A program made the position numbers and the translations under genes. From Jacaranda mimosifolia (taxonomy: Eukaryota; Streptophyta; Magnoliopsida; Lamiales; Bignoniaceae): a stretch of 64,000 nt of DNA. The stretch's first letter is position 1. Every line of letters starts with the position of its first letter. Below, one piece after another: positions 1 to 13,805 of the stretch. Location of the stretch: contig CM032122.1 in the NCBI GenBank assembly GCA_018894105.1, positions 38,967,404-39,031,403 of the forward strand. Direction: 5' to 3'. The notes beneath the pieces were generated by a model. The model was given only the letters and a program-made list of their open reading frames with translations. It searched no databases and was not told the DNA's origin.

Positions 1-140
1 TTTCTGGTTCTTTTTGTATTCCAATCATTCAACAGCAGAAGAATCGCCCACCCCTCACACCAAACAAACATTAAAATGAGATGAACTACACAAATTTGTA
101 TTCTAATGTACAGCGTTGGTCATTTGGAAAGAAGACATAC

Positions 141-2715
141 TCTCATATTTGTCCTTTAGAGAAGTAAGGCGTTGCTTCAGATATGATCCAACAGTCAATG
201 CATTCTGCTGGAGACTTTCTTTTTCTATTACTTTAAGAACAGCAAGCCCAGCAGCAGTACATACAGGATTACCACCAAAAGTATTAAAATAACTTCGATA
301 AGCCAAGACCTTCGCAATCTCTGGAGTGGTAACCACAGCACCAAGTGGTACTCCGTTTCCAATGCCCTGAGGACAATAGATTCAAAGCATGATACAAGTC
401 TGAAAAAAATTTCTAGGGCTTTGATAGTAGCAGAACATCTGATTTTGGAAAAATAATACAAAAATTAACATTTTGTGATTGAAACAAATATTTCCAAGTA
501 GTGCAGGATAGTCCCTTAACTATTTTCCTTCTAGTACAACATTAGAGAAATTCTGCAGGAGAAGAGTCATGCGTGCTTTCCAATGATCTACAGGTTCGCG
601 TTAAGATCTCAAACAGAATAGGGAAAATAATAGAAAAGAAAGACTACCTTAGCCATGGTTACAATATCAGGCACAACACCATGGGCCTCAAATCCCCAAA
701 AATGGCTTCCAGTACGAGCAAAACCTGATTGAACCTCATCAGCTATGCAAATACCCCCTGCTTTTCTAATGGTACTATAGACAGCTGACAAGTATCCTGG
801 GGCCAACTCCATAATTCCACCCACTCCCTATAAAGATTGCATGTCAGGTACATAATAAACCAGAAAAATGTTGGCGAACATGAAAATACAATTGCATAAA
901 ACTGCAAACTTTCATCAAAGCAGAACCTGTATGGCTTCAGCAATGAAAGCGGCAACACGACCAGATGTTCCATAGGTAATTATATCCTCAACATCTCTTG
1001 CATACTTCAATCCATCTGAGCCAAATATACCTCTGTACTGGTCAGGATTCTGTGCATGGTGGACTCCAGTCTTGCAAATAGAAGACAAACATGGGACCAA
1101 GTGTCAAATGCATACTTCAGCAGAAGAGGCTTTAAGTCCTTAAAAGGAGTAAAGTCACACAAACCAATTCTTGATTTCTGAAAGATTAATAATTTTTGCA
1201 GGACAATAATTACTAATCCCGCTACCGCACAAGTTTAACTAGGAATGACAAGAATTTTGGTCTACAAAGACTTATCATCTTTCCCAACTCTGATTTTTGA
1301 CAATTCAGTTGCCCAGAGTTCTCGACAAGTATCAGCATAATCACTTGTAAAGCACCAAGACATACATTTGCAACTTATCTAAATGATTCAAGAATACTCT
1401 TGAATGTTGTGCTTCGGTGCTTGGATTTGACTCCTTTCCATAACATGCTTTCAAATTAAAAAAGAATGATTCTTAATTCCAATTATAAGCCTCAATTTCA
1501 TGCTATTAAAGATCAAATCAAACAATTCTATCATTCACTTTGCCACCTAATAGCAAACTCATATAAAAACAACCCCTTTAGCATTCTACAAGTGACAAGA
1601 TTAGTGACCAAAGTCATCAACAGAGATACTCAAACTACATAGGGTACCTGGACAACATTGAATTTGTAGCTACTCTGAGCAGTCGCACCCATTGTCCCAG
1701 CTGCATTGCCATGATACCCATTCCTAATCGAGATAACATCATGACAACCTGTGTATAATCGTGCCATCAACAAAGCCAGCTCATTTGCCTCCGTCCCAGA
1801 ATTTGTGAAGAAAACAACCTAAACCACAACAAACCCAGAATTCCTATCATTCTTAACCAGCATCGGGACTAGTCACTGCTTCACAACAATTGACAAAATT
1901 TAAACTGATCCTTGAGAGTAAGTGTGTAGGATAAACTTTAAAGAAGAAAATGAACAAAAACATATCTTTCACAAATATCCCGAATTACTAATCTTAATGC
2001 CACAAAACAATCAAATCAAAAATAAGTGAAACCTTGCAAGTCTAAATCAGTTAAGAAACAACAACACAGAGTGAACATTCATTTGTGTGCAAGATAAAAC
2101 AAATTTATAAACAACCGTTATCCACAAGCTCCAGATTTCTATGAATAAACCTTGAGATCACCCGGGAATTTAGCCGCAAGAGCCTCGGCAAAGTCGGCTA
2201 TAGCAGGATTCAAGTACAAAATGGTGGAATGCTGCAAACGCTTAGTCTGATTGACAATCGCATCCACCACTTCAGGATGACAGTGGCCACAACAAACGGT
2301 GGCTATCCCACCAAACGCATCCAGATATCTTCGACCCTTTTCGTCGAATAAATACTGCATCTTTCCATCCACCAAATTCAACTGCACCAAGAGAACAAAA
2401 TATCAATTTCCATCACCACTCCATCAAAAACAGTAAAATACAAATAAAGAAATGGGGCGCAAATATTACCGGGTTCTTGAAGAAGTGGAAGACGGCAGGG
2501 CTGAGGAATTGCTGGCGTTTGCTGAGGATTTCTTCGGCGGAGGGGCCGGAGTATGGAGGAGGAGTGTAGTCGAAGGAGGGCATTTTCGGAAGGAGGGAGT
2601 CATTTTCTTGAGCAGATTGGACAAGAGTCGATTGAGATGCAGCGGGAGGGCGACGGAAGAGAGAAACTTTTCCCGAAAATGCCCTGGGGAGGATCCTCTG
2701 CATCATCTTCACCAT
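141..2715 (-). CDS. AGT3/PYD4: Class III aminotransferase, alanine:glyoxylate / beta-alanine type (5' part; 3' end outside window)
   Basis: This is a PLP-dependent transaminase of the plant AGT2/AGT3/PYD4 group. Family knowledge links it to glyoxylate, alanine or beta-alanine metabolism in mitochondria (peroxisomes for some members). Exons on minus: 2470-2715, 2151-2381, 1648-1818, 927-1070, 648-827, 141-366; all joins are in frame. They encode 399 residues and the coding part then runs off the left edge. Visible motifs are [54 protein letters not shown] (PLP-ring Asp ~294) and PDIVTMAK, whose Lys ~324 is the Schiff-base lysine and is the last codon before an intron. The sequence then resumes with GIGNG and [14 protein letters not shown]. 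The extra His in GSHFWGF and the [10 protein letters not shown] stretch recall PYD4/AGT3 more than AGT2, but the paralogue is not settled. The start is the first ATG of a basic, Arg/Ser-rich leader that looks like a mitochondrial presequence; two more in-frame ATGs follow at once. Confidence 0.93.
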
Positions 2716-4176
2716 GAAAACTTTACAGTGAGGAGAGGAGAGAGCTGTAGGCCTGTAGAGGTATATACTATCTAAGTTTGGTGGGTAGATCAAGCATTGC
2801 TGCATTATTTAAACTACTGTGTGGGTCCCTTGACAAGTGTACATTATCATTATAAATTATAAAAGTAAATAACTATTTTACTATTACGTTTATTTTATAT
2901 ATTTTTAAAAACAATGTGAAAATTTAATCAACCAAAATGAGTTATTAAAGAAAGAAAAAGAGATATTTGTAAAATGAAAGAGATGTAAAAGTTGAAAAAG
3001 GTGAAAATAAAAGTTGAGTAGGGGAGAGTTGACAAAAAAGTAGGAGTTAAATATTGATTAAGTTTGATTTATCGAATATATAAATTTAACTTTAAATGAT
3101 TTTTTTGAAAACAATATTAATGCATAGATTGGAATTAGAAGTTTTTCATTTTAGATTGAATTATGAAAAAATTTCCTTTAGAAATTGAAGAAAGCTCAGT
3201 TTGAACCAGACAAATTTAGTTAAAGAACAGTTTGAGAATAATCTGAATTTATGGATAACTCATGAAAAGTCTTCCTTTTTTTAAGGCAATCAAGATAGGT
3301 GGGGTATGAGATGGGCAGCTAAGGAATGAAGAACCAAAAAAGACTAAACATCGATAACTACTATATTGGCAATTATTACTTTCCTATACTAATTATTACT
3401 TTATATTCGATTGAATTTAGTACCAATTTATTCAATAAAATTGATTAAAACATTGAAATCAAACTTAAATAATTGTTTGCTTTGATTGAAGTTACGTGTT
3501 CATACACCCCTCTGCGGGTAATATGCGCGAGAGCGACATGTGACTGAGATTTGCGCTCGTTTTGTTATGCGCTACGGGTTTGGTGATAAAGAGTCCAAAC
3601 AAAAAGGATTTGATTATGATTCCGACTCACGAGTCTGACGTGGCGTTTTTTAGTTTAATCATCAATACACCCATACTTGCATGTTTGCTACTTTGTCCAT
3701 TAGCTGAGCTGGTTGGTTGTAACATGGGATTCCACCCACTTGGCTTAAATAATAGTCCAATTTGGACTGCATTTCAGCACCAAAATTGAACATTTCCACA
3801 AGATGAATTCCTAACTACACTAAAGACAAAAAGATAGCTCAACCCTTTTCTGCAGGACCAAAGTGCAATTTTACCAACCCTTTTCTGCACCCCAAAGAAA
3901 TCCGGGACCAATAGCACTGGATTCTGGATAGGACTTAAGAACCTTAGACAACACGTTGCTCTCCTATGCTTGTTTCCATTTCTGCACCTATTCCACATCA
4001 AGAATGATCTCAAATGTGTTTAATTGCAGATTTCTACTACAAAAACTACACACAAGATTCAAACATAAACTCAAATTGCGGAGGCGCACAACAGTGTACT
4101 TACAAGTAAATATAACATAATATTCACGTGTGAAGGGACAAATGGCTCTATCCAAAAGATGTCCCTCCATTCTCCA
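2716..4176. other. Intergenic, promoter side of the aminotransferase and 3' flank of RDM4
   Basis: No gene was recognised here. On the minus strand a TATA-like TATATAC lies at about 2762-2768, some 50 bases upstream of the aminotransferase ATG. The rest is AT-rich with a few short chance ORFs. A GC-richer patch near 3510-3560 shows no coding signature that I can name. Confidence 0.5.
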
Positions 4177-7100
4177 TCACCAATACGATTCGTCATCTCC
4201 ATCAGAATACAACTCATCTCCAAAGAATTTATCTGCATCATCTGACCAATCACATGGCCCTGAACCCTCGTACTCGTAGGATACTTGACTTACAATTTCC
4301 AGCTCTTCAGACTGGCTCCCAGAAGTTCTGCTCTCATCCTCTGATTTCTCATCAGATGATCTGCTTGTGACTTCATCCTCATCCTCAGATATCTCTTCAT
4401 CAGGATAATCATTCAGGGGATTGTCTTCCGCTGAGATTCCAAGTTAGGTCATTTATGTAATATGTCTTTAGTGGCATGTATGAATGCATGAGAGATTGTG
4501 TATATTTGTGTGTGTGTGTGTGAGACAGAGAGACAGAGAGAGAGAGGAAGGGAGATGATACCATTAGAATCTTCAGATTCATATTCTGAATCATCTGGAC
4601 CATCATAGTAATCATCATCCTCATCAACTTGAACCCTGATCCAGCATATTGTCTATGTTGAACAAAGCACAATATGTACTAGCAATACCACAATCAAGAA
4701 TACAAAGGGGGGCCGGGGGGTGGGGGGGATGTTCTTACAAAGGAAGGCTTGCAGAATCAGCATCCATCACATCAGTATCCTCCTTAACAGCATAGAAGTC
4801 ATATACATAACCATCTGACGATCATTGAAGATAATAAACCATCAGAAAACTTGTAATAGATCAACAACTACAAAGTTAGATGCCCTAGACATATTAAGCT
4901 GCACAACACATAGTTATGAAAGAGAGAACGCAGTATAAACAAAAACTCCAGTTATCTGTGACAACAGATTAAGACGGCATTTATTGAAAAGAAAAAATTA
5001 GTCCACTGCCTGAACCTTTCCAACTTAAGAATATAACAATTTGCTAAAAAAGCAGTAGTAATTGCTTCAAAATTATTTTCCAAACAAAAGAAAGGCTCCA
5101 ACAACAGGAAAGACAACTATTAATGCGCAAACTCCTCACACAGTGGGAAAAAGAACAAATCATTGGGCCAGACCTTGTTTCAACATATAATCATGAATAT
5201 CATCTTCAATCTCCACAGCAGCAGTCGGCAAAACTTCTCTCAAGAGAGGCAAATATTGAGCCATCATTCTACAGTCGTCCAAATCTGTATCCCTGGATTG
5301 GATATCAAGGATTTTAGAATGAATATGTATTATAGCTTAAGTAATAATGCAAAATCATGACTTGTGAGAGAGCAGTACTCCTCCTTTTGCACCTCAACCT
5401 CGTGCTCCTCAACATCAACCCGAACAACATCATAAAGTCGACACATCTCATATACAGCCTCATTTTCTGGAGTTTCTTTTTTCCCTTTTCTGCTTCTCCA
5501 TATTTGTTCAAAACGAGCATTTCTCGACAAGACCTTAGGAATGAGAATTGTATATTGAAATATTAAACAAAATATTATCTAACATCCATAACGCATGCTA
5601 ACAGTCATAAATAACAGCAACTCAGAACTCTTTCCCTAACCATATTACAATATGAGAAAGCAGCCACATGGGTTTGGTCACGCCCCAACCAGATGGAAAG
5701 CATAGAACTTAAAGGCAATATGGATGAAGTTAAAGCCCGCAAGAAAACTTATAACAGAGAGGTAGCATAACAAAATCGTTAAAAAGTACTACCTAATTAC
5801 ACCCCCACCCCCAACAACCAAAAAAAAAAAAAAAAAAAAAAGGGTGGGGTGGGGGCAGAGGGAGAGAGAGAAGGAGCTCTTAAGAGGATCAACTGCAAAG
5901 TAAACACCATGTTCACAAATATCATGGCAAGAGGCTAAGAGAGATGGGTTTTCAGCATAGCAAACTAATTGTGATCCCACATTGCAGACTTGGCAACCAT
6001 TGATTGTGGCAAACCCCAAATACACTTTACCTCCTGCCTCTGTTTCGCTTTGACCAGTAAATGATCTTGCTTCTGCAGACATTACATTGGACTAAAGTTA
6101 GTAACTCTTTATGTTATTCATAAATAGATATTGAAAGGCAAGGCTGCACCTTGAGTAGCCATATATGTATCATGTAATAACAAATAGTCAACTTTTAAAG
6201 ATGTTCCCAAAATTACCAGCAGAATGATTTAAGCGTACAAAGACCTCCAAGAATTGAAGCATAAAAGAATGTGGTTAGAAATCATAACAATCACCACTAA
6301 ACAGCCTCACAGTGAGGCGAACACATTATAGGTAAGTGCTATTGGGCACTCCAATAGATACTACAGGTATTGGAAATGTGAATGCCAAGTTAGAGACGTT
6401 AGTAACAATGAGAGCTCCGATAAAATCATGCTACATTATATTGGAGCCCCATCAATCTAATATTTTAGACAAATTGTTACACTACCACCCCAATGGCGGA
6501 CCTACAATGAGTCCATTACAGCATCTGAGCTGCTTGAATGTATATCCGGTTGTAAATTTCTATCACATGCTACCCATGAAAACGTGAATCCCCGCTCACC
6601 ATGTGTGACAATGATAAACAGCTAAGCAATTTCTGAGTGCATGTTAACAAATACCGATATGTGTACACATCTAGTTGCAAACACAACCATAACATACATA
6701 ACCTTTCACCAGCATGATAATGGTTAATTCCCATAAGCCTGAGAATGGAGTAGATGCAATAAAGCAACAACCTAAAATTTCAAAAGGGTGAATGGCCAAG
6801 CAGTTAAAGAATTGGTCTTAACACTATATTAGACTAGATATTTCGTGGGGAAAGAAAGCTGCACGGATGACATCTGGAAGGTAACCCTTATTAGACGGCT
6901 TCGAATTAATTATCATATAATCCTCAAACCTCACTCACTTCAGCACATTGTATGACCTCTATTCCCATTTGAGGTGTCTTAAATTAAATCATAGATTTAC
7001 AAAGTGGAAGCTTTCTTCGTCCTTCAACACCAAAGATGTCATTCACTTAAAATTAGTGAGATAAACACAGAACTCATATTTTTCTCAAGCACACCAAAAA

Positions 7101-10100
7101 AATTATGATGACCATCATCTTATAAAATTTTCTTCTCATATACACAACACTTAGCCGGGGTGCATCAAATAGACACCACCAGTTCATTAGTCATCACCAA
7201 AAGCAACAAACCCACTCCAATTAGCCACTGCCTCAACAAGCACCATTGGGAACCACCACAACACCCCTAGAAATCAAATACTTCAGAGATCCATCATTCC
7301 ATCAATTCCTCCCCTTCTCCCACTTACCTAAGTCACAATCCGATCCAATGCTAGAAGCACTTATCCCTACTACCATCAAAGACCTCAAGTGGTAAGCATA
7401 TAAAAGAGAATGCACAATCTTGATCTGATCTAATGAGTACCAAGAATAACCACCACATTCCAATTCCAATACACTATAAGCTTTTCAGAATGCAAAAAAC
7501 CTTTAGCAATTAGCCATTTCTAGTAACGGTACCAGCAATGGTAATGATATTAGGTCATAGACCCTAAAAGTTCCATGCCCCTGCAGCTTCTCAGTTGTTT
7601 GGCTTGATTGGGTTTCCGATGGTTAGTTGTATAGATGCTCTTTGCAATTCAGGATGGTGAATGATAATGGTAGTGGTGATGGTGATTGTGAAGTGCTCTT
7701 GGCAGTGTTGGTGTTCAACAATGGAGGATGGGTTGCCAAGAACCAGTAATCCACTTTGTTCAAAGTTGGTTTATTTTCTTCATTGATACAAAATGTAAAA
7801 GCAAAAATACCAGAAGCTAAAAGGACATATTCACCGTTAATTTAGGGTGGTAAAACCACCCTAAATGATGCCATATGCAGCAATATATCCTAGAACATCC
7901 GCATAGCCACTGTTTAAAAAACCAGACCAGACCGGACCGGTCGGACCGTCAACCGGTCGGTGAACTGGTCCGATTTTCTCAAAAAACAGGAAAAATAAAA
8001 AAAAAAAAAAAATCACATTTTGTAAAAACCGTTCAAACCAGCCGATCGAACCGGTGAACCGTTCACGGTTCAATTGATCTGGACCGGTTTTTTCATTTAA
8101 TTTTTAATAAATAAAAAAAAAAAATTAATTTTTTTGGTGTAAGTACAAAGTTTGAAAGTTAAAGTACACTTCACAAGCTATTTAAAAGTAAAAAAAAAAC
8201 CTTAGTTTAGAGTTTAGAATTAATTTACACACTATCAACTTTAAATTTTAGACTTGATACATTTAAATTGTTGTGATCATTTATAATATAAATTGTGAAA
8301 TTTGGATTATAATGTTAGATAATATCATTTAAGCTCTTTATGTTTCATATTTTGGCATTTTATTAATTTTTAAGTAATATATATATTTCGTAATTATGAC
8401 GTCGCGGTTCAATTACGGTCTGACCAACGGTTGAACCAGTGAACCGTGAACCGGTAAGTTTTCCGGTTCAATGAACGGTCCGATTTTTCAAACACTGTGC
8501 ATAGCCAGACCTGCTCCACAGGCAATCCACCATGCTTTCCAGATTTTTTCTCGTCTATTTGTTTTTATGCCCCTCGAATCTCACCCCAAATCCCAAAAGA
8601 CTATACTGAGCTTCAAGTGTACAAATATATTCATACACTTCTTCACCACACCACACCACTTCCTCTATGATTTCTTGATTGTTTATTAGAGGAAATCTGG
8701 ATCATGAAGAATGTAAATTCTTAAGCTAGTTTGGTTGAGGTAAAAAGTGAAAGTACATGAGGAAGTAAAGCGATACTAGATAATAGGAAGAGATATAAAA
8801 TAGACATATAAATGAAACCACTAAGCCAATTTTTCCCATTCAATATTGAAAATTTTGAAAATATATGAGGATGTAATGCAATAGTGGAGTACAGAATACA
8901 TCCACTTGTTTGATCAGAGAAGATAATAGAAAGGGATATAAAAGTAGACTTATAAACCCTCCTAGAGTCAAATTTTTCGCATGGAAAGCCAAACGAAAAA
9001 GGATGCACACACTGCAAAAGATGGAAACCCTCGATCCAATTTATATTTTTATGCACATCTAGAAAGAAAACTTTGAATATCAGTCAATCCACCATATTTT
9101 CTCTGGACAGAAAAAGAATATAGGGAAATGTTAACATATGTTTTGATTCATCATTAAGCATTCTATCCAGGAGCTATAAACATGAAAAATAGGTCTTTCC
9201 TCCCTGCCTTATTTTAGAGGTACCAAACAAGGGAAAAGTATCACATAACCACTTCCTTTAGGTTATACCGAACAACCCAAGGAAAAAACAGCATACATAG
9301 GTAGAGTAAATCCCCATGCCCTTGCTTTCCCTATCCCCTTTCCTCTTCCCCCTCTTTAAACCAAACAAAGAGTTAAGATTTTTCAAAACAACTTAATTTT
9401 CATCAAAGAGTACACCAATACTAAAGCCACATTTAACTACAGTTTAATGGGGAAAAGAATAAGTGGAAGAGCAGGGTATACATGGGACCACTAAAGTAAT
9501 TAAAACTATGAGAAGGATTATATTCTTGGCAATGACAAGGCACTGTGAGGGGATAAGAGCGGACAAGAGTCTGTCCATGCAAGCACATGAGAGAAAGAGG
9601 AGAGGGAGAACTTACATTCACAGTCTTAATATTGCTTCTTCTTTCTTCCTGTTTCTCTTTAGATTTCAACCCATCAGATGAATTAGGCTGTTCAACAATT
9701 AAAAAGTAATCAGACCATTCATAGTAGCTATCAATCAAAAAAGATATTTGTACCATTCTGCAACAGCAAGACCACTACAAAGATATCTTAAAATGGGCCC
9801 CCAGAGCAGGAACAACAAGCACAAAAGATGAGAACACTAATCATTCTGGTATCCTGACACCACCCACAGTTATCACAAATTTATAGTGTGTGGCAATAGA
9901 ATAACTAACCACAAAAGATCGCAGCACATCAAATGTATCCTCAGAGCTACTAGCTGTCTCAACAATTTGTACAAGAACCTTCTTGGTCTTCAATTCCCCC
10001 ACTACAACATGTCAAACAGAGGCGCTATTAGTAACTAGCCAGTCTAACCTTATTCATTGGTTGTTTAAAGTTTCAAAAAAATAAATGCTTGATAGCTTAA

Positions 10101-11688
10101 CGCTTAACAGTTAAGAATTCTCTATAATATTGAAAAATGCACGGTTAAAATCAAAACAGCAATTTAAGATTTACAAAACAATCAAAGTCACTATTACACT
10201 CAAACCATCGAATCCAACTGAACAACTATTTCAGTTTAAAAAGCCTTAAAATTTCTAAAAGATATGGAGATCTTATAGAGTCTTCTGGGTGTTATTTCTA
10301 GGGTTTATCTTTCCAAAATTTCAAATATAAAATAATATCAAACAAGTCTTCAGTAGCATTAAAGATAATAATTCATTTCCGTGTGTAAAAATTTGACCAA
10401 TATCCAGTTCTCCTTGCCATCTTTGCTTAGAGGCCCTGCTACTCTTTCTTCATGTCATTCCTACTTTGTAAAAGGCACCCAAAGTGTGAACACAATATAA
10501 TGAATTACGATGATTAAACTATGTGAGGGCCGAATATTTTCAGCAATTTGAAAGTCTGCATGAAGCTCAAGTCTTTGAAATACCAAAATTGCTTAAAATT
10601 TATATAACAAGTCTAGTAAGAAACTAGATAGAGGTCCAGACTTCAACAAATTAGTTCAGTTCTTTTCTCAATTGCTTCAAATTTAGATAACAATTCTAGT
10701 AAGAAACTAGATAGAGGTCCAGGCTTCACCAAATTTGTTCAGTTCTTTTCTCAATTTTTGGACTTTGGTTACCTTTCATTTGAAAATGTCTCATTTATTT
10801 CTGTTTCCTTCTCTACCAGTAAAAAATCTAGGCTATGCTATGGCTAGTCAACAAACAAGAGAGAGAGTTAGAGACTGTCGTATTCAGGGCACTTGTAAGG
10901 ACTAAATTAAAGAAGACCCATGTATCGATATGTGTAATAGCCAATTACTGACTGAAAAAATTAGCAGTCAGCACACTTGGCCCCTTCGCCTCCAGCTTCC
11001 CCTACCCAACATTGGCAATATGCATATACCATATGTTAGATAGTATGCTTCATCTCTCTTTAATCTTATCATTTATTTGTTTATTTTTTCTTCCTTCTTT
11101 TGTCTAGGGAGAGGAATTCAATCACAAAACTTTGGTGCATCCCCAACTACCTCCCTCTCAAACCTAAAACGTGTATAGATCAGACGGTTGATCACCAGAA
11201 ATGAAAATGAGTATATGAACATTTGAGAATTTACTTTCTATGCAAAAACTGACAAATATCTAATAATTCAACAGGGTAAGCATGTAAGAGTATATTTACT
11301 TAGAGACTAAACCAAGCAAATTACCACAACCTTGTGCCAAAAAGAAATCAAAACATAATTGAAAAGAAAATGCTTATACAACGCAAGACCCAAGAGCTAA
11401 CATACGGCTACTGGAAGAAGCATCAGAGATTGATAGCTTTCCAAAGTCGAGCAAAGGCCGCTTTAGTGGCCTCTCATGAATTTCCAACCCTGACAACCAA
11501 AAATGGGAACAAAATTACCGCTGAAAATCAAAAACTTTAGCTTCACAAATAGTATGAAGGAACTGAAACGTTGGAGATAAACATCACCGCTTACAAAAAG
11601 CATCGAGCTTAGACTGAAAAGCTTTTCGTTTGACCCTAACAATTACCGGCTTGTCGGTGTTCAGCGGAGTCGAAGAACTCTCAGCCAT
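4177..11688 (-). CDS. RDM4: RDM4/DMS4, IWR1-family RNA polymerase assembly/import and RNA-directed DNA methylation factor
   Basis: Ten exons on minus: 11595-11688, 11406-11489, 9910-10001, 9616-9687, 6031-6072, 5379-5533, 5174-5292, 4739-4814, 4562-4635, 4177-4430. The sum is 1062 nt, or 353 aa, close to the Arabidopsis protein. The N terminus carries KPVIVRVKRKAFQSKLDAFW (13-32), then IHERPLKRPLLDFGKLSIS, the usual start of plant RDM4. The middle has ARFEQIWRSRKGKK and LYDVVRVDVEE. The IWR1 core DGYVYDFYAVKED (~220-232) leads into an acidic tail rich in Asp, Glu and Ser that ends DESYW. In yeast Iwr1 helps import assembled Pol II; in Arabidopsis RDM4/DMS4 binds Pol II and Pol V and acts in RdDM and development. 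Exon 5 is only 42 nt and the next exon is 0.5 kb away. The exon 4-5 intron is 3.5 kb and contains a MITE. The donor after exon 7 (GTCTGG) is weak but keeps frame. Confidence 0.95.
4510..4547. repeat. Compound GT/GA microsatellite
   Basis: A run of TG dinucleotides passes directly into GA/CAGA repeats. It lies in the last intron of RDM4, about 15 bases downstream of the exon 9 donor in transcript order. Confidence 0.9.
7901..8506. mobile_element. Foldback MITE (hAT-like, 8-bp target duplication) in an RDM4 intron
   Basis: The octamer GCATAGCC occurs at 7901-7908 and again at 8499-8506. The ~590-bp body between starts ACTGTTTAAAAAACCAGACC and ends with the inverse form GGTCCGATTTTTCAAACACTGT-like. 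Both ends are packed with alternating CCGGT/ACCGG motifs that fold back on each other; the core is AT-rich and non-coding. An 8-bp duplication plus CA/TG-like tips fits a non-autonomous hAT element. The duplication extends to nine matching bases, so the exact edge may shift by one. Confidence 0.8.
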
Positions 11689-12044
11689 TAATTAGATCAA
11701 TTTTGCGGGGTTAGGGTTTTTCCGAATTTAATCAATGCTTTTGCAATACGCCCGCGGGAGAATTAGACTGAAAATTCGAAATTTATCCAGTACCGACTGC
11801 CTAGAGTTTTATCAAAAAAGAAGATATCCAGTGCCTAGAGAATTTACACTGGCTCAAGACATGCGACCTGCACGTGACACTTGCGATTGGTAGTTTCGTT
11901 TTGAGTGAATTTCTCTTTGGCCCCTAAACTATCATATGGTTCACTATGCCCCCAAAAATGTGTAAATACCAGTATACCACCAGCTAACCCCACCACCCCA
12001 CCCCACAAAGAAAAAAAAAAAATACAACAACAACAACAATGTCT

Positions 12045-12720
12045 AAGAAATCGAACCGGTGGCCTTATTGGTTGAACCAATTTAACTGGTTCAATCAATA
12101 TAACTTCATAATTATATTTAATATTATATAAATATAAAAAAAATATCAAAAAATGCAAATATATATATATGGGAAAAAATAAAAATTGCCTTGTATTTAT
12201 TGAACTTTCTACAAACTCTATTCCACAATATACATACATCAATTTAAAATATCAAATCATGAAGTAAATCTTTTAAAAAAATATCATTATTGAATCTATT
12301 ACAACTTACAAGAACAATAAATACCAACTCAAATAACATAAAAGTTCCAAAATATAAATTAAAATTAATATTATAATAAGCAACAAAACAACAATATACA
12401 AATTTTCAATTATCTTGAAGCTTAGTTTTTGAATTTGGGTTTGAAATTTGATGTTTGGGGAGAATTTGAATGAGAAAGTAGAAGAAGAAAAAAAAATAAA
12501 GAAGTTTGAACTATAAAGAAAAAAATAGAGAAATTTGACCTTTTTAATTTTTAATTTTTATTTAAAAAAATTGTTAACCGGGAAAAACTTGGTTCATCAG
12601 TTTTATCGGTTTACACCATTTTAAATTGATTTTTTAGCCAACTGATTTTAATTATCAAATCGGACCGGAACCTTTACCAGTTCCCGGTTGAACCGATCAA
12701 ACCAATTAGTGCGGTTTGGT
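12045..12720. mobile_element. Second CCGGTT-type foldback element, degenerate
   Basis: The left end carries ATCGAACCGGT and GGTTGAACCAATT; the right end carries CGGACCGGAACC and GGTTGAACCGATC, so the two ends are inverted relative to each other around a ~500-bp AT-rich core. The motif style matches the element at 7901-8506, but I found no clean target duplication. Confidence 0.45.
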
Positions 12721-13369
12721 TTCTTAATCATTGACCAAAACCCTAAAACATTATACATACATATATATATATATATAGCAATAACATATTTTGGTTCAAG
12801 CATTTGCTCATATAATCTCACTAAAGAGGGGCCATTTTCATTGTTATCGTTCAAACTGTTAAAATTAAATACACTTGTTTAATATCGATCTTGATACTAG
12901 CCCATAATGATCAAAGTCAAATTGTAATCTTTCAGATAAAGTAAATTCAATAAAATACAAATAGTTGCCATAGAGAAGCAGTCTTTTTATATCGTTATGA
13001 CTATGAATTGACTGAATAAACAGATAAAATCAAGAAAAGATGAAAATAATTGAAATAACAATTGGGAAGCAAGAAATGGAAGAAAGAAAGTCCTATGGAT
13101 TCACAAGAATTTGCGGATGTATCTTTTGACGCACACGTCATGCTTCTATTTCCAATTTTTGGGACTATTGGATTTTTCAGTAGGTCAGTCCAGTTGAAAT
13201 GGTTAAAGTTTGATCTTATGAAACCATATTTTTTTTTATGTTTTTGAGTTTGATGTCGTTATTTAATTTTGTAATTTAAGTGGGTAATATTATTACAATT
13301 TTTAAGAATGAAATTATAATAATGTCAAAATTGTCTAAAAAGTAAATGTAATACTGACAATTTTAGATA

Positions 13370-13805
13370 TGTTTTTGTTTTCATTTTCATTTTCAAGCCC
13401 CATTTTTATTTTTTCATGGGAATAAAAATTGAAAACAAACAATTTTTCAAAACTTTTTTAAAAAAATATACACATTTTCTTCTCAAATTTTTTTCTAAAC
13501 CTATCATATCATTCTATTACATATCAATTAAATTCAAATTTGATTTGACATAAAATACTTACTATTATTTTTAAATTTATAAAATATACATATATGATAT
13601 ATTTAAAAAAAATAAATATTTTTAAACATAAAAAATATAAATTAATATACTTTTTAATCATATAACTCATTATAATCATTACTTTTCAACATTTCATCTA
13701 AATACATCTCAATTTCTATTTTTATTTCATAACTAACTTTTCACTTTTAAAAATAATTAGAAATAGAAATGACGTTTGAAAATAAAACCAAATGAGCCGT
13801 AAGAA
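13370..13805. mobile_element. Non-autonomous repeat, family C, copy 1
   Basis: The body is AT-rich, starts around TGTTTTTGTTTTCATTTTC and ends around CAAATGAGCCG. A long interior stretch (about 13,490-13,590, with CATATCAATTAAATTCAAATT) is closely matched by 45,277-45,690 in the same order and orientation. The tips are imperfect inverted copies containing TTTGGTT and TTTTC. No coding capacity. Confidence 0.55.

Noticed and set aside
2452..2775. Plus-strand ORF of 107 codons opposite the aminotransferase first exon
   Set aside because: It is the antisense shadow of a well-supported coding exon.
7861..8073. Short ORFs within the CCGGT-rich foldback arms
   Set aside because: They arise from the repetitive arms of a MITE and have no protein character.
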